A stretch of DNA of 55,861 bases, taken from NCBI GenBank assembly GCA_964520045.1, contig CAZFMJ010000010.1, positions 1 through 55,861 of the forward strand. Direction: 5' to 3'. This document shows, in pieces, positions 16,790-23,916 of the stretch. Every line of letters begins with the position of its first letter. The first letter of the stretch is position 1. The position numbers and the translations under genes were made by a program. The notes under the pieces are model-generated. The model was given only the letters and a program-made list of their open reading frames with translations, made no database searches and had not been told where the DNA came from. This DNA comes from CAZFMJ01 sp964520045. Its GTDB lineage: Bacteria; Elusimicrobiota; Elusimicrobia; Elusimicrobiales; CAZFMJ01.

Positions 16790-17562
16790 TTATTTTTTAA
16801 GTCCCAGTTCACATACCATCTGACAAATGCCAGCAGGCCATTGGAAGAAGTTTTTAATCTGGGAAAATACTGCCATGCGTATTCCGCGCCTATATCAAAA
16901 GATTTTACGTTCAATGAAAACCCAAGCGAAGGGCCGTGCGCATCGTAATATTTTTCATTTCTGCTTCTGAAACGCCATTTATACGACGCATAAGTTCCCA
17001 TCACAGCCCCGCACGGGAAAGTGACCCAGTCCACTCCCTGCTTAACCCAGCCCTGAGTAATCGACCCTTCAACATGATATAAATCATAGGCCACTTCGCC
17101 CCATGTTGAAAAAGGCAGACCCTTTTTTCCCCCGTATATAAACTCGGCAAGCTCCCAGCTTTTATACCATTTTGAAAAAACTGCGGCGTCCCTGTCATTC
17201 GAGCGCAATTCCGTATAATGCGGCCAATTCATTTCAATTCCGGTATCGACCGCTCCCCAGCCCAGTATCATGCCCAGCGCCGGACCGTGCACATTGTAAT
17301 AAGTTTCATGTTTTGTCCGCAGGCGCCAATTATAAGCGGTGTAAGCCTGAAATACCTGGCCGCCGCTGAAACGGTATAAGTCGGCGCCCTGCCTGACCCA
17401 GCCCTGGGTGCATGCCCCTTCCATGCCGTTAAAATTATGGCAGACCTCTCCCCATGACGCTCCCGGGTATCCGATGGGAGAATAAGCGCGCGCTTGTCCG
17501 GCCGCGGTAAAATATGTGGCCGTTATCAGCGCGCAAAACAGAATTTTTATATTTTTATGCAT
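16786..17562 (-). CDS. Secreted protein made of two tandem repeats, cellulose-locus associated
   Basis: The 258-residue protein has a signal peptide (1-26, ending ARA) and two similar repeats of about 105 residues. Each carries (S/T)WGEV near its start, then TQGWV(R/K)QG, a YxWR(L/F)R motif, a (N/D)xHGP(A/S)LG motif and a final (F/V)xxWYxxWxL. The repeats are rich in aromatic and glycine residues with alternating beta-type patterns, so they may form a small outer-membrane barrel or a carbohydrate-binding tandem. I do not recognise the family. It sits between bcsA (24-nt gap) and the GH10 gene (4-nt overlap), so it is very probably part of cellulose export, binding or modification. Confidence 0.7.
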   Translation of the reverse strand: MHKNIKILFCALITATYFTAAGQARAYSPIGYPGASWGEVCHNFNGMEGACTQGWVRQGADLYRFSGGQVFQAYTAYNWRLRTKHETYYNVHGPALGMILGWGAVDTGIEMNWPHYTELRSNDRDAAVFSKWYKSWELAEFIYGGKKGLPFSTWGEVAYDLYHVEGSITQGWVKQGVDWVTFPCGAVMGTYASYKWRFRSRNEKYYDAHGPSLGFSLNVKSFDIGAEYAWQYFPRLKTSSNGLLAFVRWYVNWDLKNK

Positions 17563-17586
17563 AAGATTTCACCCTTTTTAATGAAT

Positions 17587-19554
17587 TTAACGTTTTCCCT
17601 TGACATGAGATTTCACCACGAGCATATGGGGGCGCGCCGCCGCCCTTATAATGGATACCAACGCCTTCCACGGACTTAAGAATGACCGGTGTATATGGTC
17701 CCATGTGTCGGGAGAACTGAACATATAGCGTATCAGACTGCGGCGGTCGTCTTCGGAAAGATTCGTAAATTTTATTCCAAGGATATTCCTGTCGTTTTTA
17801 GTCTGTGAACGCATTATCGTTCCGACGTATCCCGTCCCGTCCAAAATTACCGTCACCGCCCCCGCAGGCTGTTCGTTTTTATCCACAAAGACCTGGATGC
17901 CGGTTTCGCTGATATCCATAGTGGTGCCGCTCACTGTTACGCCGTTTCTTATTTCGCAGGGCAGTTTGCGCAGAATTCTATAGGAACAGCGCTTCTGCGG
18001 ATGCTCCCGCGCGACTTCAACCGAGGCGGCAAGCAGAAGGAAATTGAAAACCGCCCATACGCAGCTCAAAATAAAAGGCCCCATGTATGTTCCGGTGTCC
18101 GCCATTTGCCAAACTCCTTTAATGACGCCTATTGCCAGCAGAGCCATCAATACAAGCTGAGGCATAACATATCTCCAGTGAAAGGCATGCTCTTTGGGCT
18201 CCGATTCGGCCCCCTTGGGCGTGACATGGAAAACCAGTTTTTCCGGCTGAAAAATAGTCTGCAAAACCTTCCATGACAGAATGAAACAAGTGGAGGTGTC
18301 GTATACGTCCGACCATATGGGATTGCGGTATTCCTTGCCTATGCTCTGGAACGCAAAATAAGCGAATAAATAATGAGGAATAAAATAATACAGCAAAGTC
18401 ATCAAATCCGCGTCTATCGGATTATATGAAAACAGCAGGAATGACAATGGGACCGCAAGAAATACAAGCCTCGGCACGGAAGCGAAGAAATAAAGCAGAG
18501 ATGCCAGATAATCCAAACGCTGGCGAAAGGTAAGGCCTTTTTTAATAAGGGGATTATCAAGAAGAAAGACCTGCACGCCCCCGCGCGTCCAGCGGCTGCG
18601 CTGGATAATGTACCCCTCATAATTTTGCGGCGACAAACAGCCGACCATTCTTTTATTGTAGAAAAGAGATTTATATCCTTTAGAATGCAGTTCCATTCCG
18701 GTATGAAGGTCTTCTATGGCTGATTGAGTTTTTAAGTAGCCGATTTTTTCCAGAGCGGAGCGCCGGAATACCGTGGCGCTGCCCGCGAATATCGCGGAAT
18801 TTCCGGAATCGCGCCCCGGCATGACTATCTGGAAGAAAAGCTCCTGCTCGTGAGCCAGTTCTTCCTCAAGAAAAAGGTTTTTCTGGTGGCAGTCGGGATT
18901 ATAAAAATTATGGGGACACTGGACATAGGCAAGTTTCGGATCTTTAAAAAAGCCGATGGTCTCCTTTAAATAGGAAGATACCGGGATATGGTCGCAGTCC
19001 AGCACAAAAATAAATTCTCCGGAAGAGTGCTTCAGCGCGTTATTAAGATTGCCGGCCTTGGCATGAAGATTATCTTCTCTTGTGAGATATTTGCATTCGA
19101 AATCTGCCGCGAGCCTGCGGATCTCATCCCGCTTGCCGTCGTCGCATATATACATGGTCAAGCGGTCGGACGGATAATCCAATTTTGTGGCGCAGACCAG
19201 AGTGTAATAAAGCACTTCCGCCGGCTCATTGTAAATGGTTATCACGACATCGACCGTCGGCAGAGTTTCGTCCTTTACGGGCTCGGGAGAATGGCTGGTG
19301 CTTTTGTAGGTCTGCACGAGGAAAAGGAACATCGCGATAAACCCGAATATTTCCGACGCGTATAAAAGAGAGCTGACTCCCAGAGTGCCGGCGCTTTCAA
19401 AATTAAGAGTGGAAAATCCGCGCCAAAGCATATAGCGTATGCTGAAAAACAGGCTGACCGCTATCAAGATCCATTTCAAATTAACGAGGGCATGCCAGAA
19501 CGCGGCTCCAGACTGCCTGTGCGCTGTTTTCTGTTTAATATCTGTATTTTTCAT
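17587..19554 (-). CDS. bcsA: Cellulose synthase catalytic subunit with PilZ domain
   Basis: The 655-residue integral membrane GT2 enzyme polymerises UDP-glucose to beta-1,4-glucan. Catalytic motifs are CDDG (Asp138-Asp139), DCD (186-188), IEDLH (Glu281-Asp282, the base motif, TED in most BcsA) and QRSRW (318-322). A C-terminal PilZ domain carries both cyclic di-GMP motifs, RCSYR (522-526) and DISETG (547-552), so the synthase should be allosterically activated. Length is near the short end for BcsA. No bcsB is adjacent, although BcsB is normally needed for activity and periplasmic transfer. A TATAAT at 19573-19568 and an AAGGCGG 6 nt before the ATG provide expression signals. Confidence 0.93.
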   Translation of the reverse strand: MKNTDIKQKTAHRQSGAAFWHALVNLKWILIAVSLFFSIRYMLWRGFSTLNFESAGTLGVSSLLYASEIFGFIAMFLFLVQTYKSTSHSPEPVKDETLPTVDVVITIYNEPAEVLYYTLVCATKLDYPSDRLTMYICDDGKRDEIRRLAADFECKYLTREDNLHAKAGNLNNALKHSSGEFIFVLDCDHIPVSSYLKETIGFFKDPKLAYVQCPHNFYNPDCHQKNLFLEEELAHEQELFFQIVMPGRDSGNSAIFAGSATVFRRSALEKIGYLKTQSAIEDLHTGMELHSKGYKSLFYNKRMVGCLSPQNYEGYIIQRSRWTRGGVQVFLLDNPLIKKGLTFRQRLDYLASLLYFFASVPRLVFLAVPLSFLLFSYNPIDADLMTLLYYFIPHYLFAYFAFQSIGKEYRNPIWSDVYDTSTCFILSWKVLQTIFQPEKLVFHVTPKGAESEPKEHAFHWRYVMPQLVLMALLAIGVIKGVWQMADTGTYMGPFILSCVWAVFNFLLLAASVEVAREHPQKRCSYRILRKLPCEIRNGVTVSGTTMDISETGIQVFVDKNEQPAGAVTVILDGTGYVGTIMRSQTKNDRNILGIKFTNLSEDDRRSLIRYMFSSPDTWDHIHRSFLSPWKALVSIIRAAARPHMLVVKSHVKGKR

Positions 19555-19560
19555 AGTTTA

Positions 19561-19573
19561 CCGCCTTATTATA
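19561..19573 (-). promoter_or_regulatory. -10 box and Shine-Dalgarno of the bcsA operon
   Basis: On the minus strand TATAAT (19573-19568) is followed directly by AAGGCGG (19567-19561), 6 nt before the bcsA ATG at 19554. The -10 box is so close that transcription would begin within the Shine-Dalgarno, so one of the two is probably not used as read. Confidence 0.35.
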
Positions 19574-19640
19574 TTTTCTTGAATCAGCCGGCAAGTCAAA
19601 ATTTGCAAAATTATTTTAACATAACGCTGCCGCTTAATAC

Positions 19641-19735
19641 ATGAGTCCTTGGACCCATTAAACATATGGGACCTACGGCCTATTGTTTTTATTGACAGCG
19701 CAAGTGTCTCATTGCCTAGTTTTCAATAGGCCGTA
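19641..19735. repeat. 18-nt quasi-palindromes plus a 12-bp inverted repeat upstream of bcsA
   Basis: ATGAGTCCTTGGACCCAT (19641-19658) and ATGGGACCTACGGCCTAT (19666-19683) are 25 nt apart, similar to the pair at 13031-13072. TACGGCCTATTG (19674-19685) is perfectly complementary to CAATAGGCCGTA (19724-19735), enclosing a 38-nt loop. The block lies in the 291-nt divergent spacer between bcsA and the symporter. Confidence 0.6.
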
Positions 19736-19845
19736 ATATCCCTAAAAAATACCCTTAATTCCCATGCCTCAATCCGCGTATTCTGTTATTCTTACTGGGA
19801 TCGGGATGCCGGTTAAATTAAGAATAGCGAGGGCTTCGTAATCTT

Positions 19846-21286
19846 ATGAGCGCAAACTTCTCGTATTTTGACTGGGCTCTTATTGCGGCGTTTTTGATTT
19901 TTTACGCCTATCTGGGCATNNNNNNNNNNGGGCATAAGAGCCAGAAAACATTCCTCTTCTCTTGACGAATTCCTTGTAATGGGCCGGCGGCTAGGTCCCG
20001 TGTGGGGTGTAGCCACGCTGGCCGCCAGCGAAACAGGCCTCATAACCCTTATATACTTTGCCGAAGAAGCGTATCTCAGCGGTTTTGTAGCCCTCATATT
20101 GGCCGCCATAGCCGCTCTGACCATGTTTGCCGTAGGCTGGAGCGGTTTGGTCATCAGGCGCCTGCGCGCTTTGGAACTGCGCACTGTCCCTGAATTTATG
20201 GAGAAACGTTTTAACTCCAATATCCGGTCAATAGCCGGGCTTGCGACATTTATGGTGGGTGTCCTTAACATGGGCATATTTCTGCAGGCTGAGAGCGCTT
20301 TTATGGCCGCAATAATGGGAATGCCGGAGTCCAGCATTACCATGGTTATGGCCGTAATGCTGATCGTAGTCGTTATTTACACCATGCTGGGCGGAATGTA
20401 TTCAGTGGTGCTTACCGATGTGGTTCAGTTCGTTATGATTGTAATAGGCGTGGGCGTGACTACGTATCTGGTTGTAGGACATGCCGGAGGATGGAGCGGA
20501 ATGGTAGATGCCGTAAGCCGCAGCTACGGCGAAGCGGGATTTGTAGTCTGGCGCGCTCCCCGCTTCGGAATACTGTTTTTGATCTGGACAACGCTTTATT
20601 ATTTAAGCGGCTGGAGTACATGGCAGCCCGTGGTGGCGCGGGTGCTGAGCATGAAAGACATCGATATGGCGCTGAAACTTTTCCGCTGGAGCAGTATATT
20701 CATGTTCATGCGCGCCGCTTTTCCGATGCTCTGGGGCATAGGCGCTCTGGCAATACTGGGAGCGGATACGAAATCAAGCATCGCCCTGCCGAAACTGATA
20801 GCCCTGATTATTCCTTCCGGAGTGATAGGACTTGTTACTGTAGGTTTTCTTTCGGCTTCAATGTCCACTTATTCCAGCTATCTGCTGGCATTCAGCTCTA
20901 TTCTGCTTCAGGATGTGATAGGACCTCATACAAAAAAACCGCTGGACGGACCACAGCGCATACGCGCCATGCAGGCCGGAACCGTGCTGATTGCGGTTTT
21001 CATTTTTTTGTGGGCTACGTTTTACCGTTTTCCTGATTCCCTATTCCGTTTTATAACGCTCAGCGGGTCGCTGGCGTATGCGTCGGTATTGAGCGTTCTT
21101 GTCGGCGGGATTTACTGGAAGCGGGCCAATATTCAGGGAGCTTATTTAGCTTTTATAGCAAGCGCGATCCCTCCTATAGCCGCCATTATACAGCCGTCGA
21201 TAAGTCCGACCTACGCGGGACTGCTGAGTTTTATTTTAGCTCCGGCGGGTCTGGCGGCCGGATCGTTCTTGTGGAAGAAAAAATAA
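19846..21286 (+). CDS. Sodium/solute symporter (SSS family), interrupted by an artificial assembly gap
   Basis: The frame starts at the ATG at 19846 (MSANFSYFDWALIAAF) and continues after the N run as HSSSLDEFLVMGRRLG, the usual first-helix and loop region of SSS carriers. About 12 membrane segments follow. Both sides of the N run read GGGCAT; merging these two copies and removing the 10 N bases (16 nt in all) puts the halves exactly in frame and gives a product of about 474 residues, normal for the family. SSS proteins import sugars, amino acids or carboxylates with sodium at the inner membrane. The muramidase gene begins 54 nt downstream, so an amino-sugar or muropeptide-derived substrate is plausible. 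Confidence 0.85.
19920..19929. other. Assembly gap of 10 N, probably a false gap
   Basis: Ten N bases are flanked on both sides by GGGCAT. The contig ends therefore probably overlap by 6 bases, and the true sequence is continuous. Confidence 0.85.
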
Positions 21287-21300
21287 CGGCAGAAAATTTA

Positions 21301-21394
21301 GCCGCAAAAAGCACAAAAAGCGCAGAAAAGAGGAATAAAAATGAAATCAAGAGATATGTCCTGTCCCAAGACTAATCTTGCGCCTCTTTGCGGC
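21301..21394. repeat. About 9-nt-period A-rich repeat (CGCAAAAAG) with an inverse copy inside the namZ start
   Basis: CCGCAAAAAG, CACAAAAAG and CGCAGAAAAG recur at 21302-21330. GCGCCTCTTTGCGGC at 21380-21394 is the inverse motif, and GCCGCAAA (21301-21308) pairs with TTTGCGGC (21387-21394). The inverse copy overlaps codons 14-18 of the muramidase frame. Confidence 0.5.
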
Positions 21395-22579
21395 TATAAT
21401 TATTTATTTTTTATTCTGTCTTTTATTTTTTTCTGTTCTCCGGCGCGGGCTCAGGTCATGAGCGGGCTGGACGTTCTTGAAAAAAACGATTTTGCCCAGC
21501 TTGCGGGCAAGCGGGTGGGTATAATCACAAACCATACCGGCCTGGACGGCTCGGGCAAAAATGCGGTTGACGCGCTTTTTAACAGCGGAAAAGTAAATCT
21601 TAAGGCGATTTTCAGCCCCGAGCACGGCTTCCGCGGCGACGCTCAGGACGGCGAACAGATAGAAAATTCCACGGACCCGGTTACGGGTCTTCCCATTTAC
21701 AGCCTTTACGGCAAGACGCTGCGTCCGACCCCGGCGATGCTTAAAGACATCGACGTTCTTGTCTTCGACATCCAGGATGTGGGCGCCCGCTTTTATACTT
21801 ATCTGGCCACGATGGGCTACTGCATGGAGGAATCGGCAAAGCGGGGTATGGAGTTTTTCGTGCTGGACAGGCCCAATCCCTTAAACGGCGAAACCCTTGA
21901 GGGCCCGGTGCTGGAAGCGCCTTTTTCGTTTACGGGTTATTATCCCGTGCCGGTGCGCCACGGTCTTACAGCCGGAGAAACCGCCCTTCTTGAAGCTGAT
22001 TTCAGAAAATTAGCGCTCAAGCTTACCGTTATACCCGCGCAAGGGTGGCAGCGCTCGATGATTTATCCCGACACGGGCATGAAATGGGTCGGTCCGTCCC
22101 CCAATATCCCCACTTTTGAAGCAGCGCTCATGTATCCCGGTATAGGCTGTTTTGAATCCACGAATATGTCCGTGGGAAGAGGAACTGATTCGCCGTTCAC
22201 ATGGTTCGGCGCTCCGTGGCTTGATTCAAAAAAGCTGGCCGACAAGCTTTCAGCCGCAAAACTTGCCGGCTTTAGTTTCGCCGCGCAGGATAAAGTTCCG
22301 TCCGCCGCGATATACAAAGGAGTTCTTTGCCATGGAGTGAAAATCACCATTCTCAACCCGCGCTCAGCTCTGCCTCTTTCCCTTCTTGTGCACGCGGCAA
22401 GCGCCCTGAGGGGAAATTCCAACGTGCGCATTCTTGCCGCCGAAGACCGCGCCGCCTACGGCGCGAATGTTTTCAAAGCCGTCTACGATTCCAAACAGCC
22501 GCCGGAAAAAATAATCGCGGATTTCGAAGCTTCCTCCTCGGCCTTTAAAAAAACCAGGACAAAATATCTGTTGTACTAG
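21341..22579 (+). CDS. namZ: Exo-beta-N-acetylmuramidase NamZ-like (DUF1343) protein
   Basis: The 412-residue exported protein has a signal-like segment (about 21-38, ending ARA). DUF1343 motifs follow in order: GKRVGIITNHTG, FSPEHGFRGDAQDGE, LPIYSLYGKT, DVLVFDIQDVGARFYTY, LDRPNPLNGE, PVPVRHGLTAGE, WVGPSPNIPT and ESTNMSVGRGTDSPF. NamZ removes MurNAc from the non-reducing end of peptidoglycan chains for wall turnover or scavenging. It is probably co-transcribed with the symporter (54-nt gap, AGAGGAA 5 nt before the ATG). The first 20 residues are poorly conserved in character and derive partly from an intergenic-type repeat; no other in-frame Met precedes the mature part. Confidence 0.88.
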   Translation: MKSRDMSCPKTNLAPLCGYNYLFFILSFIFFCSPARAQVMSGLDVLEKNDFAQLAGKRVGIITNHTGLDGSGKNAVDALFNSGKVNLKAIFSPEHGFRGDAQDGEQIENSTDPVTGLPIYSLYGKTLRPTPAMLKDIDVLVFDIQDVGARFYTYLATMGYCMEESAKRGMEFFVLDRPNPLNGETLEGPVLEAPFSFTGYYPVPVRHGLTAGETALLEADFRKLALKLTVIPAQGWQRSMIYPDTGMKWVGPSPNIPTFEAALMYPGIGCFESTNMSVGRGTDSPFTWFGAPWLDSKKLADKLSAAKLAGFSFAAQDKVPSAAIYKGVLCHGVKITILNPRSALPLSLLVHAASALRGNSNVRILAAEDRAAYGANVFKAVYDSKQPPEKIIADFEASSSAFKKTRTKYLLY

Positions 22580-22584
22580 GCTAG

Positions 22585-22665
22585 ACAGCTGGGCAGCTGG
22601 ACTGCCAGGCGGCCGGACAGCGACAAAAAGGGCACCAGTTCCCAGCTACCCAGGTCACCAGGCAG
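22585..22665. repeat. Octanucleotide-period repeat (CCAGCNGT family), two inverse arrays
   Basis: Five in-phase 8-nt units in the CAGCTGG orientation (22585-22624) are followed by four units in the CCAG orientation (22634-22665). The two arrays are inverted relative to each other, so the spacer is a degenerate long inverted repeat. Confidence 0.65.
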
Positions 22666-22693
22666 AGGAAAGAAATTAGAAAAAGGAATTTCG

Positions 22694-22737
22694 ATAAAAA
22701 GAAGCGGACACTAATTTTAGTGTCCGCTTCTTTTTAT
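22694..22737. terminator. Bidirectional intrinsic terminator
   Basis: A perfect 21-bp stem (22694-22714 with 22717-22737) with a 2-nt centre is built around GAAGCGGACACTAA. It has A-rich and T-rich ends on both strands and sits between the convergent muramidase gene and the Ala/Pro-rich protein gene. Confidence 0.92.
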
Positions 22738-22755
22738 TTTGAATATTTTTAAAGA

Positions 22756-23550
22756 CTACTCTTTAAGCTTAATCTGAACGTCTTTAAGCCTGAGTTTTAT
22801 GTCCATGGCGAATTCGGCGACTTTTGCCGCGGCGGTCTTTGACAGCGAGGCGGATAAGACCGATTTATCTTTTCTTGCCATTTTCAAGTCGGTCCAAAGA
22901 GTTTTATTCTCCTTATTAAGTTCTTTGATCCGGACTTTGTTCGCTTTTTCAGATTCCAGTTTAAGTTTGGTGGCGGTTCCTTCGTTATCCTGGATCTTAA
23001 CATTAATGCCGGTTATTTTATCGTCAGCCGCCTTGGTCTGCGCGGAAACTTCTTTTATCCAAAGCTCAAGAGATTCATACGCCTTTTTATAACCTTCAGC
23101 CAAGGGAGCCAAAGATTGCGCGGATAGCGACAATTGGCCGGCTTCTTCTGCTTTAGGAGCCGCAGCGGGTTCAGTTTTGGGCGCAGGCGCGGCTTCGGCA
23201 GGAGCTGGCGGGGGGGGCACAACAGCAGGAGCAGGAACGGCGGCAGGCTGAACCGCAGGCGCAGGAGCGGGAACAGCAGCAGCCGGCTGGACATTTACCG
23301 CAGGAGCCGGAGCAGGGACGACGGGCGCAGGCTGAACATTTGCCGCGGGAACCGCAGCGGGAGCCGGAGATTCAACTTTCGGCGCTGAAACCGGCGCAGC
23401 CGGGACTTCAGGCTTACTGTCGGGAAGCGCAGGCGGCGTCTCCACCGCAGGAGCCGCTTTGCCGGTTTCCTGCGCGCACAACGGCTGTGCAGCGCAGACA
23501 AAAAACGCGGCGCAGGATATCATTGAAACTGCATAAAATATTTTTTTCAT
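22756..23550 (-). CDS. Secreted Ala/Pro/Val-rich protein with C-terminal coiled coil
   Basis: The 264-residue protein has a signal peptide (1-26, ending CAQ), a low-complexity region of PAPAV-type repeats (about residues 30-140) and a charged C-terminal half with heptad-like Leu/Lys/Glu spacing predicted to form a coiled coil. The Pro-rich part resembles periplasm-spanning linkers. No catalytic motif is visible and I do not recognise a family. The low-complexity GC-rich codons create long false frames on the other strand. It shares the bidirectional terminator with namZ and is divergent from the tolC operon. Confidence 0.65.
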   Translation of the reverse strand: MKKIFYAVSMISCAAFFVCAAQPLCAQETGKAAPAVETPPALPDSKPEVPAAPVSAPKVESPAPAAVPAANVQPAPVVPAPAPAVNVQPAAAVPAPAPAVQPAAVPAPAVVPPPPAPAEAAPAPKTEPAAAPKAEEAGQLSLSAQSLAPLAEGYKKAYESLELWIKEVSAQTKAADDKITGINVKIQDNEGTATKLKLESEKANKVRIKELNKENKTLWTDLKMARKDKSVLSASLSKTAAAKVAEFAMDIKLRLKDVQIKLKE

Positions 23551-23629
23551 TTTTACCCTCCGTAATTTTGATTTGTTTTAATTTAAACTGCAAGGACGAT
23601 AGAAAGACACCATCGCAGTTTCGTTCTCA

Positions 23630-23650
23630 CCGTTTACCATCTACCGCCCC
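23630..23650. repeat. Heptanucleotide-period repeat, left of paired-hairpin copy 1
   Basis: CCGTTTA, CCATCTA and CCGCCCC are in 7-nt phase. The third unit merges into the first arm of the hairpin element that starts at 23644. Confidence 0.6.
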
Positions 23651-23718
23651 AAACGATCATTACAAGCAGTGAGTTTGGGGCGGCCCATTCTCAATGCCTT
23701 AATGTAAAGAATGGGCCG
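23644..23718. repeat. Paired-hairpin element, copy 1
   Basis: Hairpin 1 is CCGCCCCAAAC (23644-23654) with GTTTGGGGCGG (23673-23683), an 11-bp perfect stem with an 18-nt loop. Hairpin 2 is CGGCCCATTCT (23681-23691) with AGAATGGGCCG (23708-23718), an 11-bp perfect stem with a 16-nt loop. A second copy with the same layout, compensatory stem changes and conserved loops lies at 31677-31754. It occupies the 366-nt spacer upstream of tolC. Confidence 0.75.
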
Positions 23719-23736
23719 TCTACCATTTACCCTCCG
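23716..23736. repeat. Heptanucleotide-period repeat, right of paired-hairpin copy 1
   Basis: CCGTCTA, CCATTTA and CCCTCCG are in 7-nt phase, in the same orientation as the array at 23630. Confidence 0.55.
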
Positions 23737-23803
23737 CTAAAGGTTAGTATATATCGGACCGCCCGCGCAAATTGCCTTCTCAAAAAACCGGAATTGCCTT
23801 TTT

Positions 23804-23812
23804 TGATACAAT
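23804..23812 (+). promoter_or_regulatory. Extended -10 promoter candidate of the tolC-RND operon
   Basis: TGATACAAT (extended -10, TGnTACAAT) is preceded by a T tract and followed directly by a heptad repeat array in the presumed leader. The same TTTTGATACAAT string occurs at 54088-54099, also upstream of a heptad-like array and a gene. Confidence 0.45.
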
Positions 23813-23823
23813 ATCATGAAGAG

Positions 23824-23858
23824 GGTAAATGGTAAACGGGAGAAGGTAGACGGCACAC
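23824..23858. repeat. Heptanucleotide-period repeat (GGTAGAC orientation)
   Basis: Five in-phase 7-nt units (GGTAAAT, GGTAAAC, GGGAGAA, GGTAGAC, GGCACAC) run in the orientation opposite to the arrays at 23630 and 23716. Confidence 0.65.
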
Positions 23859-23916
23859 AGGGGAAACGACTGCTTCTACCCTGAATTCGCTAATCTTGGG
23901 GTTTAGACGGGAAACG

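Noticed and set aside
19555..19845. Cyclic di-GMP riboswitch upstream of bcsA or the symporter
   Set aside because: The conserved GEMM core and its tetraloop receptor are not present; only the inverted repeats described above are seen.
23055..23388. Long open frames opposite and beside the Ala/Pro-rich gene
   Set aside because: They are by-products of GC-rich low-complexity codons and give improbable Arg/Gly- or Leu/Arg-rich products without start signals.
23644..23718. Paired hairpins as an integron attC site or a classic intrinsic terminator
   Set aside because: The arms do not fit the RYYYAAC/GTTRRRY core sites, no integrase is seen, and no T tract follows either hairpin.
23824..23858. 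Possible CRISPR array in the short repeats
   Set aside because: Units are 7-9 nt, diverged and contiguous, with no spacers of about 30 nt, no conserved 24-37-nt repeat and no cas genes in the window.
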